Shown one piece after another: positions 29,001-42,200 of a DNA stretch of 64,000 nt (its first letter is position 1; every line of letters begins with the position of its first letter). Source of the DNA: Lethocerus indicus (taxonomy: Eukaryota > Arthropoda > Insecta > Hemiptera > Belostomatidae). The notes under the pieces were generated by a model. That model did no database searches, was not told the origin of the DNA, and worked only from the letters and a program-made list of their open reading frames with translations. The position numbers and the translations under genes were made by a program. The stretch is taken from contig JACDQD010000102.1 in assembly GCA_019843655.1 (NCBI GenBank), positions 4,039,501 through 4,103,500 of the forward strand, in the 5' to 3' direction.

Positions 29001-30191
29001 TCTCCATTTTAGCCTCACGTCTCTTCCCCATCGCATCTTCCCTGATCACCCTTACTCGCGTCCCAGCTGATGACTGCCTCATATAATCTCCAGTAGTGTG
29101 AGGCACCCTCCGGCGGGGGAGGATTCTCCTGTCTTGCGGTCGTATTGTTATCATTTTCGCAGTCTCCACTCGCTGATTTGGTTTAGCGTTAGCCAGGTCG
29201 CTTCATCAGTAGCCAACACGTGTATCACTAATTTACTGACAGAGAGCTACCGATGATGGTCAAGTCGAAACCGGTCTAGTATTAGACCAAATTAGCGAGT
29301 GGTATGAAAGTATTCCAATCTCTTATGGACTACCAACTTGTTATCTTCGATTAAAATTTAAGTTAATGTTTCATTTTTAATTAATATAGTAAGTAAAAAA
29401 GAATGTTAAATTACAATAAGGACTGGGTTATTAGGGCAAACAGAATTAGAAATATTACACAATAATTAAATATTAAAGTATATATGCAAGGAAGGTATAA
29501 CTTGAACTGGATGCAGTTCAAGTTCTACTATCCCTCAATACACCGAACCCCTTGTGTTTTGCAGTTATACTATCCCTGAATACATCGAACGTCTCCTCTC
29601 CTGTTGTTGTCCCGCAATTAAAAAATATGGTTTCGGTTTAAATATTTCATTATTTTTATAGATGTGTACTGCTCAAATATTTTTGTAAGGAAATAAGGAA
29701 GTTAATACTTGTGTATGACCATAATTATCGAATTGGATGCTAATTATTTATTGATACTCTATTTTCGAGTCTTAGAATTGTTTATGAACGATTATCTTCA
29801 ATGCGGCCTCCCAAGAGGACGAAAAATAAGTTAGCATCGGAATAATATGATTAAAATGAATGTTGTAGGGAATAATAAGTAGCACACCGTTGAGTGTAGA
29901 TGGGCCCCACGGGTGAATCACCGGGAGCCTAATCTGTTTTCCTTAAACAGCGAATCTGCGTTCTTTAGTTTCTCCTCGATTATCTTACTGCTTTCATTCC
30001 GAAATTTAACACCGCATTACGGGAGGGCCACCTGAAACATAACCAAAAATATCATGATTCTTATGATCTCCTATCTCCACTCGCTTGATAGCCAAGTTTC
30101 GGTTGCCCGCGATTTTCAATAGTTTTCAGTCATTAGATTGATGATATACTTAGGCATGTTGGTGGCATCCTATATACTGTCACTACACACT

Positions 30192-30246
<55 letters not shown>

Positions 30247-33200
30247 TACTGTGTTATTCGTGGTTTGGTATGTCTGTTTCCACATATCCCAAACCCACGC
30301 AGACCATCTAACAGATATTAGATTTCATATTTCCAACCATGTGTCGTTCTTGTTTTTCTTTTATGAAGGTTGTTTTCGTGTCGACCTAGATTGGTTTATT
30401 GCACTACTCGTTTAACTAAGGAAAAGATAATTCGGAGATAACACTTGTCACGTAAATGAGGCTTTTCTACCCATAATGATAAAATCCTATTTGTATACTC
30501 ACCTATTTCAAAACTTCATGCTAAACATCACTCATTTTTCATTTATACATAAATTAACAGTTAACATTTCTGATATTAGTAATAAAGGAATATGAATAAC
30601 TGGTATAGGGAGGCTGGTAGTATAGTATTTTCTTGTGGCAATACTGTTTCGCATCGTCAATCTTTGAGATTTACCGATACTGTAATAACCACACTTTATG
30701 ATCAACAAGGCGTAATTTGCTGCCCTTATTTTCCGCATCCAGTGAAAGCCCGCATAAGACTGGAAGTGACCTCGCTTGTCGATGCGCAGCAGTAGAATGC
30801 AGGAAAAAAAATCTGTTGTCCAATGAATATAAGTGCGCAGTCAGTTCATCGCCGCACTTGAAGTGTTAAATATAAATCAGATATAAATTTCAAGGATGTA
30901 GCTTTAGGAATGGGGTATGGTACGTTTTTAATATTCATGTATATAAATGTAGAAAGGCCCGTGGTGGAAATGTACTTAAACAACATTTGTTTTAATTACA
31001 AATTTCAGCTGATTTAGATTTTGTCACATCACTGTGAATCTTCACAACTTTGATTTTTCAAGATGAGTATCGAGGAAACGTCCCTTCATCGTTACTGTCT
31101 GTTACTACCGGACGATTGCACTATCGATGTTCGTATATATCATGTCGGTGTAGACGTCTGACTTAAAGGTTCTTGCAGAGCATTTTATGTACGAAGCTGT
31201 TATACTATTAGTATTATTTTTGAGGAAATCGTATAGAAAGCGCGTCGGCGGTGTTTTGATCCACTGTTACGGGTAGAGTGGCGTGGGTCTAACTAAAATA
31301 GGTGTGGCACCTTAGGGATTGCACCGGATAAGTCGTGCGGGCTACATTTAAGTCGGATGTAGGAGTTACCGGAGGGTGTGGAGGGGAATCAGCTTATAGA
31401 GGCGGCAGTCTGGCTCGGAGCCAGACTCGTTTCTTCTGGGGGACCGACCCGGCGCTGTGTATTTCAACGGCCCATGACGGATGACCATACGATAAGGGAG
31501 TGGAAACCATTGGGGCGGCGGAGGAGTCTCGAGACGGAGGGTTGATTTTCTTATTTTCTAGAGAGGCCGGGAAACTACTCGCTCCTAATACAATGCCGTA
31601 TCAAGCGAGACCAGAAACGGGCTGAAAAATGACCTTGTCGCTAGTCCGATACGCAGTAGCGGAGCGAAATGAAAGCTTTATCCAATTATTATAATTTGCA
31701 GAGTTCCGTCCGTCTTTTTATTTAAATAGTTTGTTTGGACTGTCGGTCATTACAGCAGTTTTCTCGGTGGAATTATCTGGAAATTATTTTAACAGGGTGT
31801 AACGGAATGACAATAAAAGAACATGACATCCTTGGCGGTAGACTTTTATCTTACGATGTTTCAGTTATTATACTGGTACGAATTCGGGTAGGAAGATTTT
31901 TATGTTATGTGATATAACGCAACGTGTAATTAATTTATTACACTCTTAATATTAATCTACATATATATTCTAATCTAATCTACGGTTTTATAGTAGAATA
32001 AAAAATCTAAAAATAGTTTTCTCTACTACAAATTCTTCGGGAACTGAAAGCTAGCGAGGAATTCTAATAGTAATATTGGTCGTACCGTCTCTGTTGTAGA
32101 ATAGTATGTTTCTTTCATACATTAAAATATATATACTAATTTTCATGCGTTAAAAAACATTTGATTTTGGAGTTTATTTTAAGAATAAATCGTTGGAAAT
32201 ATTTTTTGATTTGACGAGCCGATGTAGAGGTTAACTGCCTCGAATGCTCAATTTCCCGTATCCAAAGATCAATACGGTACCCCGTCTAAATCGGCGTCAT
32301 TTCGACGTCCTCTCCCCTCTTTCCGAATCGTCGGAATTCGGTCACCTTTTGTACGTTGACGAGAGGAAAGAAGACCGCTGTTGAAGAGCCCCAATTCCCG
32401 TCGCCGGTACAATATAGAGAGACACCGGCTCCGTTACCGGTCCCGCTATACCCGCTGTATGAGTTGTTTTCGGTTCCGTCGAGACGTCTCATTTATGAAA
32501 CCGATCATAGAAACCGGCCTCGCTTTGTTCATTTGACCGGGACGAAACTGGGCGCTGTTGCGATTCTCCCCCGTCGTAGAGCACAATGGACGAGGTAAAC
32601 GAGACATCCTCCGAAGGTGGATGAGTTCATTCTCATTATGTTCTGAATTGTTTTGTCCTCTTCTCCTTCGGCTCGAGATTAAAGGCGGCCGGGGAGGGCC
32701 CCCCGCCCCCTGCCATGTACCCGCTTTCATTATATGGAGATGACTGCCGAGGTTGTGGCACCTTTTGACCGTGAGAATTGCTACCTTCCCGAACAATGGG
32801 GGAGGCCGACATTCTTTGCAAATATGTGCATAATATTTCTCGGGAAATAATCCAGAAAATTACTCTTCGCCTTACTAGAGTTCACGACCTATGTTGAAAT
32901 TTCATCTGGTGTTGAGCATACTATGTGACAACGAACGTTATCTTTGACACGCTTCTGTAAAGCTTAGGGCAACTGATGTGTGATTAATTAAGAAAACAGT
33001 TAACAGAAACACGTTAATAATTATGAACAGTTCGGCAATGAAAATATCGGATCGAGAAATAGGACTTAATTTTGTATTCCGACCATCCCGCGGTTATATT
33101 TACCGCAAACTAGTTTTGGTAAATTTCTGTCGAAGTTAACTTTTATGCACAACTGTCAAAAATTGCATTGCAATTTTTATCATAATACCTTCGTTGTGGG

Positions 33201-36200
33201 AAAACTGAAGTTATTTGACAGATGTAATATAAATCGCGTGGCCGTATTGTGTCAGGCGGTGACAGATACGCTAACGTTCCGACATATGATCACCTCACTC
33301 GGTCCGCTTTCAACGGGCTAAGCTTTCATTTTCTAAGGGTGTTGTGAAATAGTATTTGGAACTTTTTTATCGCTTATAAAGAGGATCGTTAGCCAGAAAA
33401 TTTAGCATACCCCAAATGAAAATATACTGTGACATGCGCGTACATATTCTTGGTTGACCTCGTTGTTATTGTGTTTGGGGTAAAGGGCCTTAGAGATTGA
33501 TCGCGGCGCATATTATAATTTCATTATTATAATAAACAGGGGGTATAATAATTAAATTATTTCCGCGTATATGGTTTCTAATTTAGCACTGAACCAGAGA
33601 GATACGCGGAGTATGATTTTGAAGAGTATTTCCTCCTTTAACTTTTGATTTAAAAATTCTTTAGGAATATGCGTCCTTCCCAAGAAGGCCACATTACACA
33701 CATTACGCAATGTTTAGAGTTATTAGACCATATCTTTGCCTGTCGCTAAATCCGAATACTCTTTATGTGAAAAGTCCTTCTGTAAATCACATTTCTCATT
33801 ACTCCTTCCCCCTTCTTTACCGGGCTGCGCGTCCTCTGTTCATGTCCCAGCCGCGTCTGAGAGATATATGGAGAATTATATCGATTCCCTAAAAGCATCG
33901 AAAGATCCGCACGACATTAGACGCTTTAAGTGCTTCAGGAGTTTCATTCATTCAGGGCGTATACACATAAACATTTTACGCGAGTTCGAGTAATTAAATG
34001 TCGATCGGCTTGGGAATCAACAGTTTTGTCCAATTATAATATACTTTCAGAAATATTAAAACATGAATCGATACGAAAATAAGAACAAATTACTTGCGGA
34101 GAACATAAATGTTGGTGAAGTCTTAAGATTGACGAGAGAAGCGGGAGTGAGTGGGATGTGCACCGGGCGTCCAGGAGGCTTATTTGTGTTGGAGGACGGG
34201 GTGTCTCTTGGCGGTGAGAGGAAGTGCGTGACCGGTCTGTTACATCCGCGAGTATCCTCCCTGTCCAGATTAGAATTCAATCTGGGACTCAGGGTCATTC
34301 AGGTTCGGCGCACCGAAACGCCGACTCCCCCCCGGTATCAGATTATACCGTTATCCTCTCTGTTGGAAACGTCCAGCTACCGTCCGCTTCTTTCTTCATT
34401 TTGCTCGCAACAGTTTATCGTACGCTTCTTATACCTTATTCCGGGAACATCATTCATTTCTGCATCGTATGTAGGATCATTATTGGCTGTACATTGCGCT
34501 TTGTCAAAAGGGCAATTGGGAAGGTGTCTAGAGTCGAGCGCAAATACATTACAGTATTGGAAAACAATGAAAAGAAAGAAATAAAAATGGAGAAATTTTA
34601 AATTGGGAAGCCAGCTATCGACAGGACACAATAAGATCACTAGTATTCCAGTGAATTTTATTAAACGTGATTCCTTTATTTTTTACGCGTTTCTTCTAAA
34701 TGAATTCATTTGTGTTCACTTTCAATCTGACGTTTTTTGTTGGTTGTTTATTACGGTTATTTGAAATTTTTTATCGCGCTACCAATAGTAAAATTTATTT
34801 GTAAAAGCGCGTTTTAGAACTGTAAAAAGGGACACAGCGGCGATATAGCGGTGAAAGGTGCTATAAACCTTGTGGTCTCCGAAAAAAGAGATTGACTGCT
34901 TATCCCAGGTCGTACCCACCGGCCGCCTTCCAAGGTTTGGCGAGTTGTTTGGGTAGAATATTTTCATTAAAAGTGGGTCGCTCGTTTGCAGAAATTAACT
35001 TCTTTTCTTTGTAAAAAAATAAATTAGGCGGAGGGGTTAAAATTAAAATTGGGGGCTAATTAATTTCTGTGCAGTTGGTGAGCAGCACCGCGGCTGAATG
35101 CGGAAAGTTTCACAATTAACAAAATTAAATTTACAATTTTTGGCCACCTATATTCGGTCCCAGGTTACAATGGGGTTGTAAAATCCCCGAGAGTATCGTA
35201 AAATTTAAGTAGGCTGCGTTTTAAAATGTAATGGAGCGGCGAAGTCCCTCGATTCATTTTAACTGTCCGTGCACTCAAGTACTAAGGATTTGGCCGCTTG
35301 ATGAAATTTGTAATTCAGAGTAGGAACTGCCTCGTCAAAATTTGAAAATATAAGCCAACTGTCTAGTCGATATGCGATCGGTAAATCGGTTATTTGGTGT
35401 TGTAGATGCCTTTAACGTCGCAAAATATCGACTAAGACAGGACGTACGCTCGTAATTTGAAAGTCGTCCGATTCGACGAAACAAATAAACCCGGCCGTTT
35501 GTAGAGCTCACTGCGCCGTATCATTTCTGAGAGCAAATCGCTTTCCAATTAAGTTTGAAGTCATAAATCACGCAGGTGTGCCGCGGGCAAGAAAAAGAGA
35601 AAAAGAATACTTCGCGCTAAAGGCCGACACGCGATGCGAATCGACCTCCATCTATTTTTAATACGATCCGAATATACACATTAAAAAGTTTAATTATCTG
35701 AAACTTATGACTTTTAATTTAGGTCGAATTGAAACAACGCCTCGCTTGCTTTCTGTCCTACCTAGCGCGCAATATCGCGCATCTAGGATGATTCGTAAAA
35801 TATAATAATCTCACGGGGGAGGTTTTAAAGTTCCCCTCAAAATCTTCTTTCCGGTAATAAGGCATTGGACAGCAGCGATTGAAAAGCGAACAAAAGCCCG
35901 GGGGGTGCTAAAAGGGAGACCCCGATGATTAAACCCATTACGAATTCGGATCACGTCATTTTTTGAATGCCGCGGAATAAGGGCGGGACTGTAATTGTGA
36001 GAAGGGTTGGCCCGAGCCGCAGGCTCCGGCTTACATAATAAGGCGTATTGCCAGAAAATAATTCATATTTCACTCAGACCGTTAAATTAATATGGAGTGC
36101 TTGTCTTAATTTTGCATTTCTTGATCTCCCGCGTCCTAATATTCATTACTTTGTATCTAAATTAACAGTTAATCACTCGTTTTCATCGAAGAACGCGGTT

Positions 36201-39200
36201 CAAACCTGGGTACTGTTAACTGAAATTTCGACCTCACGCGGGGGTCTAACCCTGGACTGGCTGTGCACTGATATCGAGAGAAACAGCGGCCTTCAGGTTG
36301 CTATGGTGTTGTGGGTGGGGAATGTTATTTTCATATTCTGTCACGGCGGGGTCGGTCTGTCGAGTGGATTGAAGGTTTTTTAATGCATTATTCAAGTCCC
36401 CCACCCCAATCTCGGGCAGAATGTCGACCGGGTAAATCGTTTTGTTAAAACACTGGGCCCCAATACTGAAGTTGGCAAAATTCAAGATGCAGGAAAAGGT
36501 TGGGCGCTGTTATTTATTTGCGACTTGTAAGTGGCAAAAATCTAGACTTTTAAACCAACCATTACGCGTGAATTTGAAATGAGAATACAGTACTGAATAA
36601 TATGGCGGACCATATATTAGAAAAAACAGTCCTTCGTATAATCATTCCTGTGAGTTTGGTTCGAATTGATTTTGCGAGTAGTTCTCCAACGTATTCTCAA
36701 CTTTTGTTTTTAAACTTGGTAAAGACGTATTAATTAGATATGTGTAACAGAGTAACGAATAGAAACGTCGAATGGAACCCCGTATCAGGTTGCAGGATTT
36801 TATCAATTGTAGTACATCTTGAGCGCCATTCCGTTGAAATACAAAAATCGACCTTGAATGATTATGCAAACATACTGCTTCAAACTGCACTGCGGGCACT
36901 GTAAGCCAATTAATGCATCATTAACAATTCACAGTTATTAAAAATGTTATTACCCTTATTAAACGCGTTTCCCTTGATCTGAATGTCGAGGTCGGAGCCG
37001 AATCGGTTCCCGAAGGTCTCGCTTCTCTGGCGGGTAATCGGAAAATATCGCATATTTTTATCGTATTGTTTTTTTTGTCGTATGTGAATACATAACATGG
37101 GCCAATAATAGCGTATTTGATTTTTTCAAAAACTGGTTTTTGGGCTTAATTTGGTTATCTAACAGAGACTCATTGCCATTGCCTGCCTCGATGAATATCC
37201 GTTTTAGAAAAACCACGCTTTTCATTTTTCCACTACTTCGGGTCTCAGCCCAAGTAGTACCGAATTGTGGAAATGAAACATTACACAAACTAGTGAAAGA
37301 AACGACATTTTAGACATATAAATTCATAGAGAGTAACATCGAGGCTTTTCCTCATGGAAGGATTACAGGTTTCTACTTCTTGCTGTTTACCAGTGTTCTC
37401 CTTACTCTCCGTCTGAATGGTGGATCTAAATGTTTACAGCAAGATTTGAGATTATGAAATTTCGTGGTTGACATCTTTTCACGAGTCCCCCGGCTGCGGT
37501 TTTATTGCCACCGACAACGACTTTACTACGCGTCGGGCAAATGGAGAAGTTAGCCCTTCTGACTCTTCCCAACTTAAATCCCCGTAGGACCCCGGCACTT
37601 CAACTGGCGGGCTTTGTTTAAAGGAAGGAAATTGGTCTTTGGGTTAACATTTAAGCCGCATTAATCACAACAATTCCCCCCTCCGTTAGTAAACCCTGAA
37701 GCTTTCTTCCTGGCTCCCTTTCGGCTATATCCCCTCGTCCTTGGCCGGTTAATTAATGGAGTGTGCCCGTGTGCACCCAAGGCCGCCTTATTGATTCCTT
37801 TTATTTTGTCTTAGCCCACCATATTCAAAGGGGTCCCGGGTTTTAAAAGTACTCGGGCTGACCACGGGTTTTCAAAGCCCCCCGGCAAGGTAATAAACTG
37901 GAACTACTGAACAATGGAAGTTCTGGTTTCAACGACATTGGTCTTAAAATTGATACTACACAACCTTGCCCGTTTTTTTAATAATATGAATAACGGACTT
38001 CAAAACTTACTATAACCAACAAAGTGACAATATTGCAAAGCTATTTAAACCCGTGGAATCCACCAAGACATCCAACACTGGTCGCATCCAGAGTTTACAA
38101 TCGAAAGTCCTTCGAACCACCCTCAATGCTCCCCGGCATGTTTCCAGTTACACTTCACCGCGACTTCAACATACCTACAGTCGACCAAGTCATAAAATCT
38201 CGGTTTCACATATTTCATTCCCGTCATTCCGCAAATCCCAATCCTCTCGTCGAATCTCTTTTCTTCAGTCTTAAACGCCACTGGCCCTAAGATCTTCTCT
38301 GTCCAGAATAATGAGCCAGGAAGTGTCACCAGTGGGTGATTTCGTCATCGTGCCAACCATGTCAGGACGATACACAAATCAATTGCGCCTATAACATGAT
38401 TGTTGATTGCGCAATAAAAAAAGTTAAAAGAACGTTGAAAAAACTGATTGCAATATGACAGCATTTCAGATCATGTCCACAATACGTGGAGATTTTGTTC
38501 CTGTAAATCTCGTTGGATCGGTCTGGCAGTAGTGGCGTAGAGTCATAGTTGAGTGTCTTTGTTTCCGACAGGCTTTTGATGTCATTGACTCGGGATGACT
38601 TGAAGGGGGGACGCGCCTGTGGGGATCTTCCTGTCTTTATTCAGGGCTCCCGACACAGGTCTTACTCCCAACCCTTTCACACATCCTAGGCCATTTCCAT
38701 AATATCCCGACGGAACTTCTTCTGGTCCTTTCTTAAAAGCCTTATCAAAACTCTTTCGAGTACCTCTTACTGTTGACTCATTTTTCTTGGCGCGGAATAT
38801 TTCATTATAACTCTTTTTGAGCTCATTTATTTCATCCCCTTTTTTGTAAGATTTTATCGCATATATTTGCACAATCCGCTGTCTACTTCATTGGCAGCGG
38901 CCAAAAATACAGCTAAAGCGGTAAGCATCCTGCGTATTATTCAAAATTCGCGAAAGTATGTTAAAAGTAAAGTTAGAAAGTGTTAAAGCTAATGTTTATA
39001 CCAAGTTAATGTTCTAGGTCTTATTCCTCAGGGGAGATCGTAACAATGTTGTAAAAGTTACTTTTAAGTACGTGGTTGTTTAAGAAGAGTAGTAACTATA
39101 GTTCGGCTATAAATAATCAAAACGGAAGTACTGTATATAACAGAACAGGAAATTAATATAATATTGTCAATTACGGTTTCTAAAATATAGATAAGGAAAA

Positions 39201-42200
39201 GCTCGATAAGGAAAAGAAATCGATACTTTCACCCGAATTTAAAAATAGGAAGTGGGAGTTTTATGATACAGGGTGCCTTTATTATAGAATCTTATTAAAG
39301 ACTTAGATAACAAATTTTTTGCGAGTATAGACTGGTCATTAGTTAAAATTTAACTATCGCTGAATTTTAACTGCTAAGGCCACCAGTATAATAAGGATAA
39401 TGATGTATACGGTGGCTGGGCCCCGGTGTCTTTGAGAGATAAGTAGTAAGTACGGTTCTTAGGGAAAGATATAATCTTCTCTTCCTCTTTAATTTGCCCT
39501 TCCTCTTTTCACCATCCTGTAAAATCGCTCTTATCCTTTGTTGGTTATATTTGAAAACCGTCGGTACATTGAAGAGTGAAGGGAAGCTGATTCATCCTAA
39601 AAATTCATTGGAAGGCTAATACTTGGCGTTTCTTTTTATACTGTAAGTACTTTTCTTAACCTAAGTACTTGCCCTGCAATTGAAACTAAATGAGTTCTAT
39701 CGGACTCGATTTACTTTAATTTTTTATTAACTGACGTTAGAAGCATTTCCTTGCTTTAAATTCAGTAACGGTACTTCTTCCCGTCAACGCCCCTATGAAG
39801 ACTGAAGAAGCCTCAGTTTAATAGGATTGAATTTGAACTAAAGTTCAGCACTCTCCTCGCTGTTGCTTTCATTACAAATTTGGCTATCAGAAAAAACCGT
39901 CCTCTAGAGGCAACGTCTTTTTAGGTCCTTCTTTCTGGGCGGATGTTGCCTTTACTGCCATTAATAAGTATTCCATATAATTGTGAAATAACTGTCCTAT
40001 ACCTTGTTTACATGGTTACATTTAATCGTTTTCTCATCGGTCGTTTAATTTTAACTGTGCGAAAATACGCCGCCTCTTTTCATCAAACTCGTATTGCATG
40101 GGAAGGTTGGCGTCACTTTTCTCAGGCTTATATTTGATTTACGCATAACCCAATTACTGGTGAAGGTATATTAAACCTGTGTTCCAAAAATTTAAAATCT
40201 AAAAATATGAATTCCTCTTTCCTTTTCACGTGTACAGACGTTACAATGTAAGTTATAACTTTAATGAACATTAATTTTAACTTTAAATGTTATGATATAA
40301 TTGTTTTTTATTATTTATGACCTACATTTCTACTTATGTTGGTATTTTTGATGAGGACTATTCTTCCGGAAATAGGCCTTAGCTTAGAATCTTAGTGATA
40401 TACATTACATTATTACAGTCTATGCGGATACCATTACGGTAATGAAAGACCCGATTTACATTTTTCTTGGAATATACAGTTTTACTTACATGGATGGATT
40501 GCTCATCTGATGGATTACTTTTATAATTAATCCGTATAATTCCTCTTTACTTCCGTTTTACTTAAGGCTTAGTATGTTTTAAATTCGATCATTGTGGCGA
40601 ATAACTACGTTAATATATTCCAAATAAAATTAATACACTGCGTACAAAATATTTCAGATTGCCACTTAAATAAATGAAAAATATGAGTACATTGTGAGTG
40701 CATAGAATCGACTTCAATCACATTAGTAAGCCGGCCCCCTTCCTGCACACATCCCATAATCGACCCGCTTATTCCTTATGTACATTTAATTAAGTGATTG
40801 ACCTTATACAGTGTTATGGGCTTATGAAATTGTAGACTTCTGTATGATATTCATGAGTCACAAATAATGCTGTTAAATAGAATTTCCGTGTTACGTTTGT
40901 TGTATGAATTTAAAAAACTAGCGGAGCAACTTTGTAGGTTTGGAACAACGGACTGGGAGATATTGCTGACTATTTACTGCGCTCAGTTTAAAAGTTATAC
41001 CTGTGTGAAACCGTAGAAATTTATAATTTGTACTTGATGGAAGGGCGTCTAAAAGTGTAACTTCTAAGAAGATTGCTTTCGTGACAAATGGAAGTCCGTT
41101 GTTCCCGATGTTCTGTCGCTATCGTTTCCTGGTTGGGCTCTCCAACGGGTCCTATTAACTAGTGCCGATGGTGAGTTTCTTGTTCCAGTAGTGGTTGTAA
41201 TTCTCCTCCCTCCTGGCTGTCTAGCAAGCAGATAATGAACGGGATTCCTCAGTCTTTGTTTGGCCTTACCTCAGCTACAATTTACTAATTGGTCGAGGTC
41301 GGCCATAGGTCAGGGATTACAGTTGGCGTCCGCCCAATAATCTATAACTCTTTTAGATGTTGGTTTAAATTTTTCTTTTGTCATTTTTTAATTTGATTTA
41401 TTGTTAGACTTTCTTTTCTGAGAGTACGTCACCTTTTTATTAATATTCTCATGGACCCGGAAGTGGTTATTTATTGCAGTTTATGTAATTGTTTCTTTCA
41501 CTAAAACTTTATGCCTTTGCAGTGTCAGGTTTTAAATTTTTTAAATCAGTTATTCTCTATGTGGCCAGAGAGATAGATTTCCCTTTATTGCCAAATCATG
41601 CTGTCCAAGCATTATTTATAAAACTCGCCAGGGGCCGTTAGCGTCGCACTGGGATTGTACCCATCGAACATTAGTTTAGTACACTGCCGTACCAAACTCA
41701 GGGGGGCGCTAGCGTCGCGATCGAAGTGTACCTCTCGAACCTTAGTTAAGTATACCGCCGCACCACACACAGGGGGGGCGGTAACGCCTCGATGCAGGAG
41801 CGTCCTTCGATCTTTAGTTAAGAACATTTCCGCACAACCCTCAGGGGTGCGCTAACGTCGCAGTGCAAGCTCACAATTAGATTATACAATACAATTACTA
41901 GAAGTAGTCTAATCTACTACCGATGTTACAATCTGTTGCATATTACCTGATTTATTTTTTCAGATGCACCGTAGTGCTATTGGACCCAGTGAAGGGGCGC
42001 CAGTCGCACATTCTGAACAGCACGAGAAAAACGATAACATGCGTCGGTTTCACCGGGGACGGCAGGTACCTGGCGACGGGGGAGTGTGGACACAGTCCCT
42101 CCCTCAGGCTTTGGGATCTCCAGGAGGGCACCATCGTCGCCGAACTCCCCGGTCACAAACACTACATCAACTGTCTCGTAAGTAACTATCGTTTAAAAAT

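Larger units (their letters stand above)
23074..30192 (+). other. Wdr62 intron 1, part 3
   Basis: No gene recognised. CpG-rich patches occur near 24240-24420 and 27960-28260. Near the end lie the 137-bp foldback element and the hairpin with direct repeat, listed separately. Confidence 0.65.

Noticed and set aside
32356..32821. Overlapping frames on both strands, up to 116 codons
   Set aside because: Open because the patch is GC-rich and stop-poor, with three or more frames open at once; no family recognised.
35761..35787. GCGCG-stemmed hairpin as an RNA gene or terminator
   Set aside because: Short, with a 3-nt bulge, and no surrounding gene or conserved context; noted only as local structure.
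41952..42162. Minus-strand frames and a second plus-strand frame over exon 2
   Set aside because: Shadows of a strongly conserved exon in another frame.
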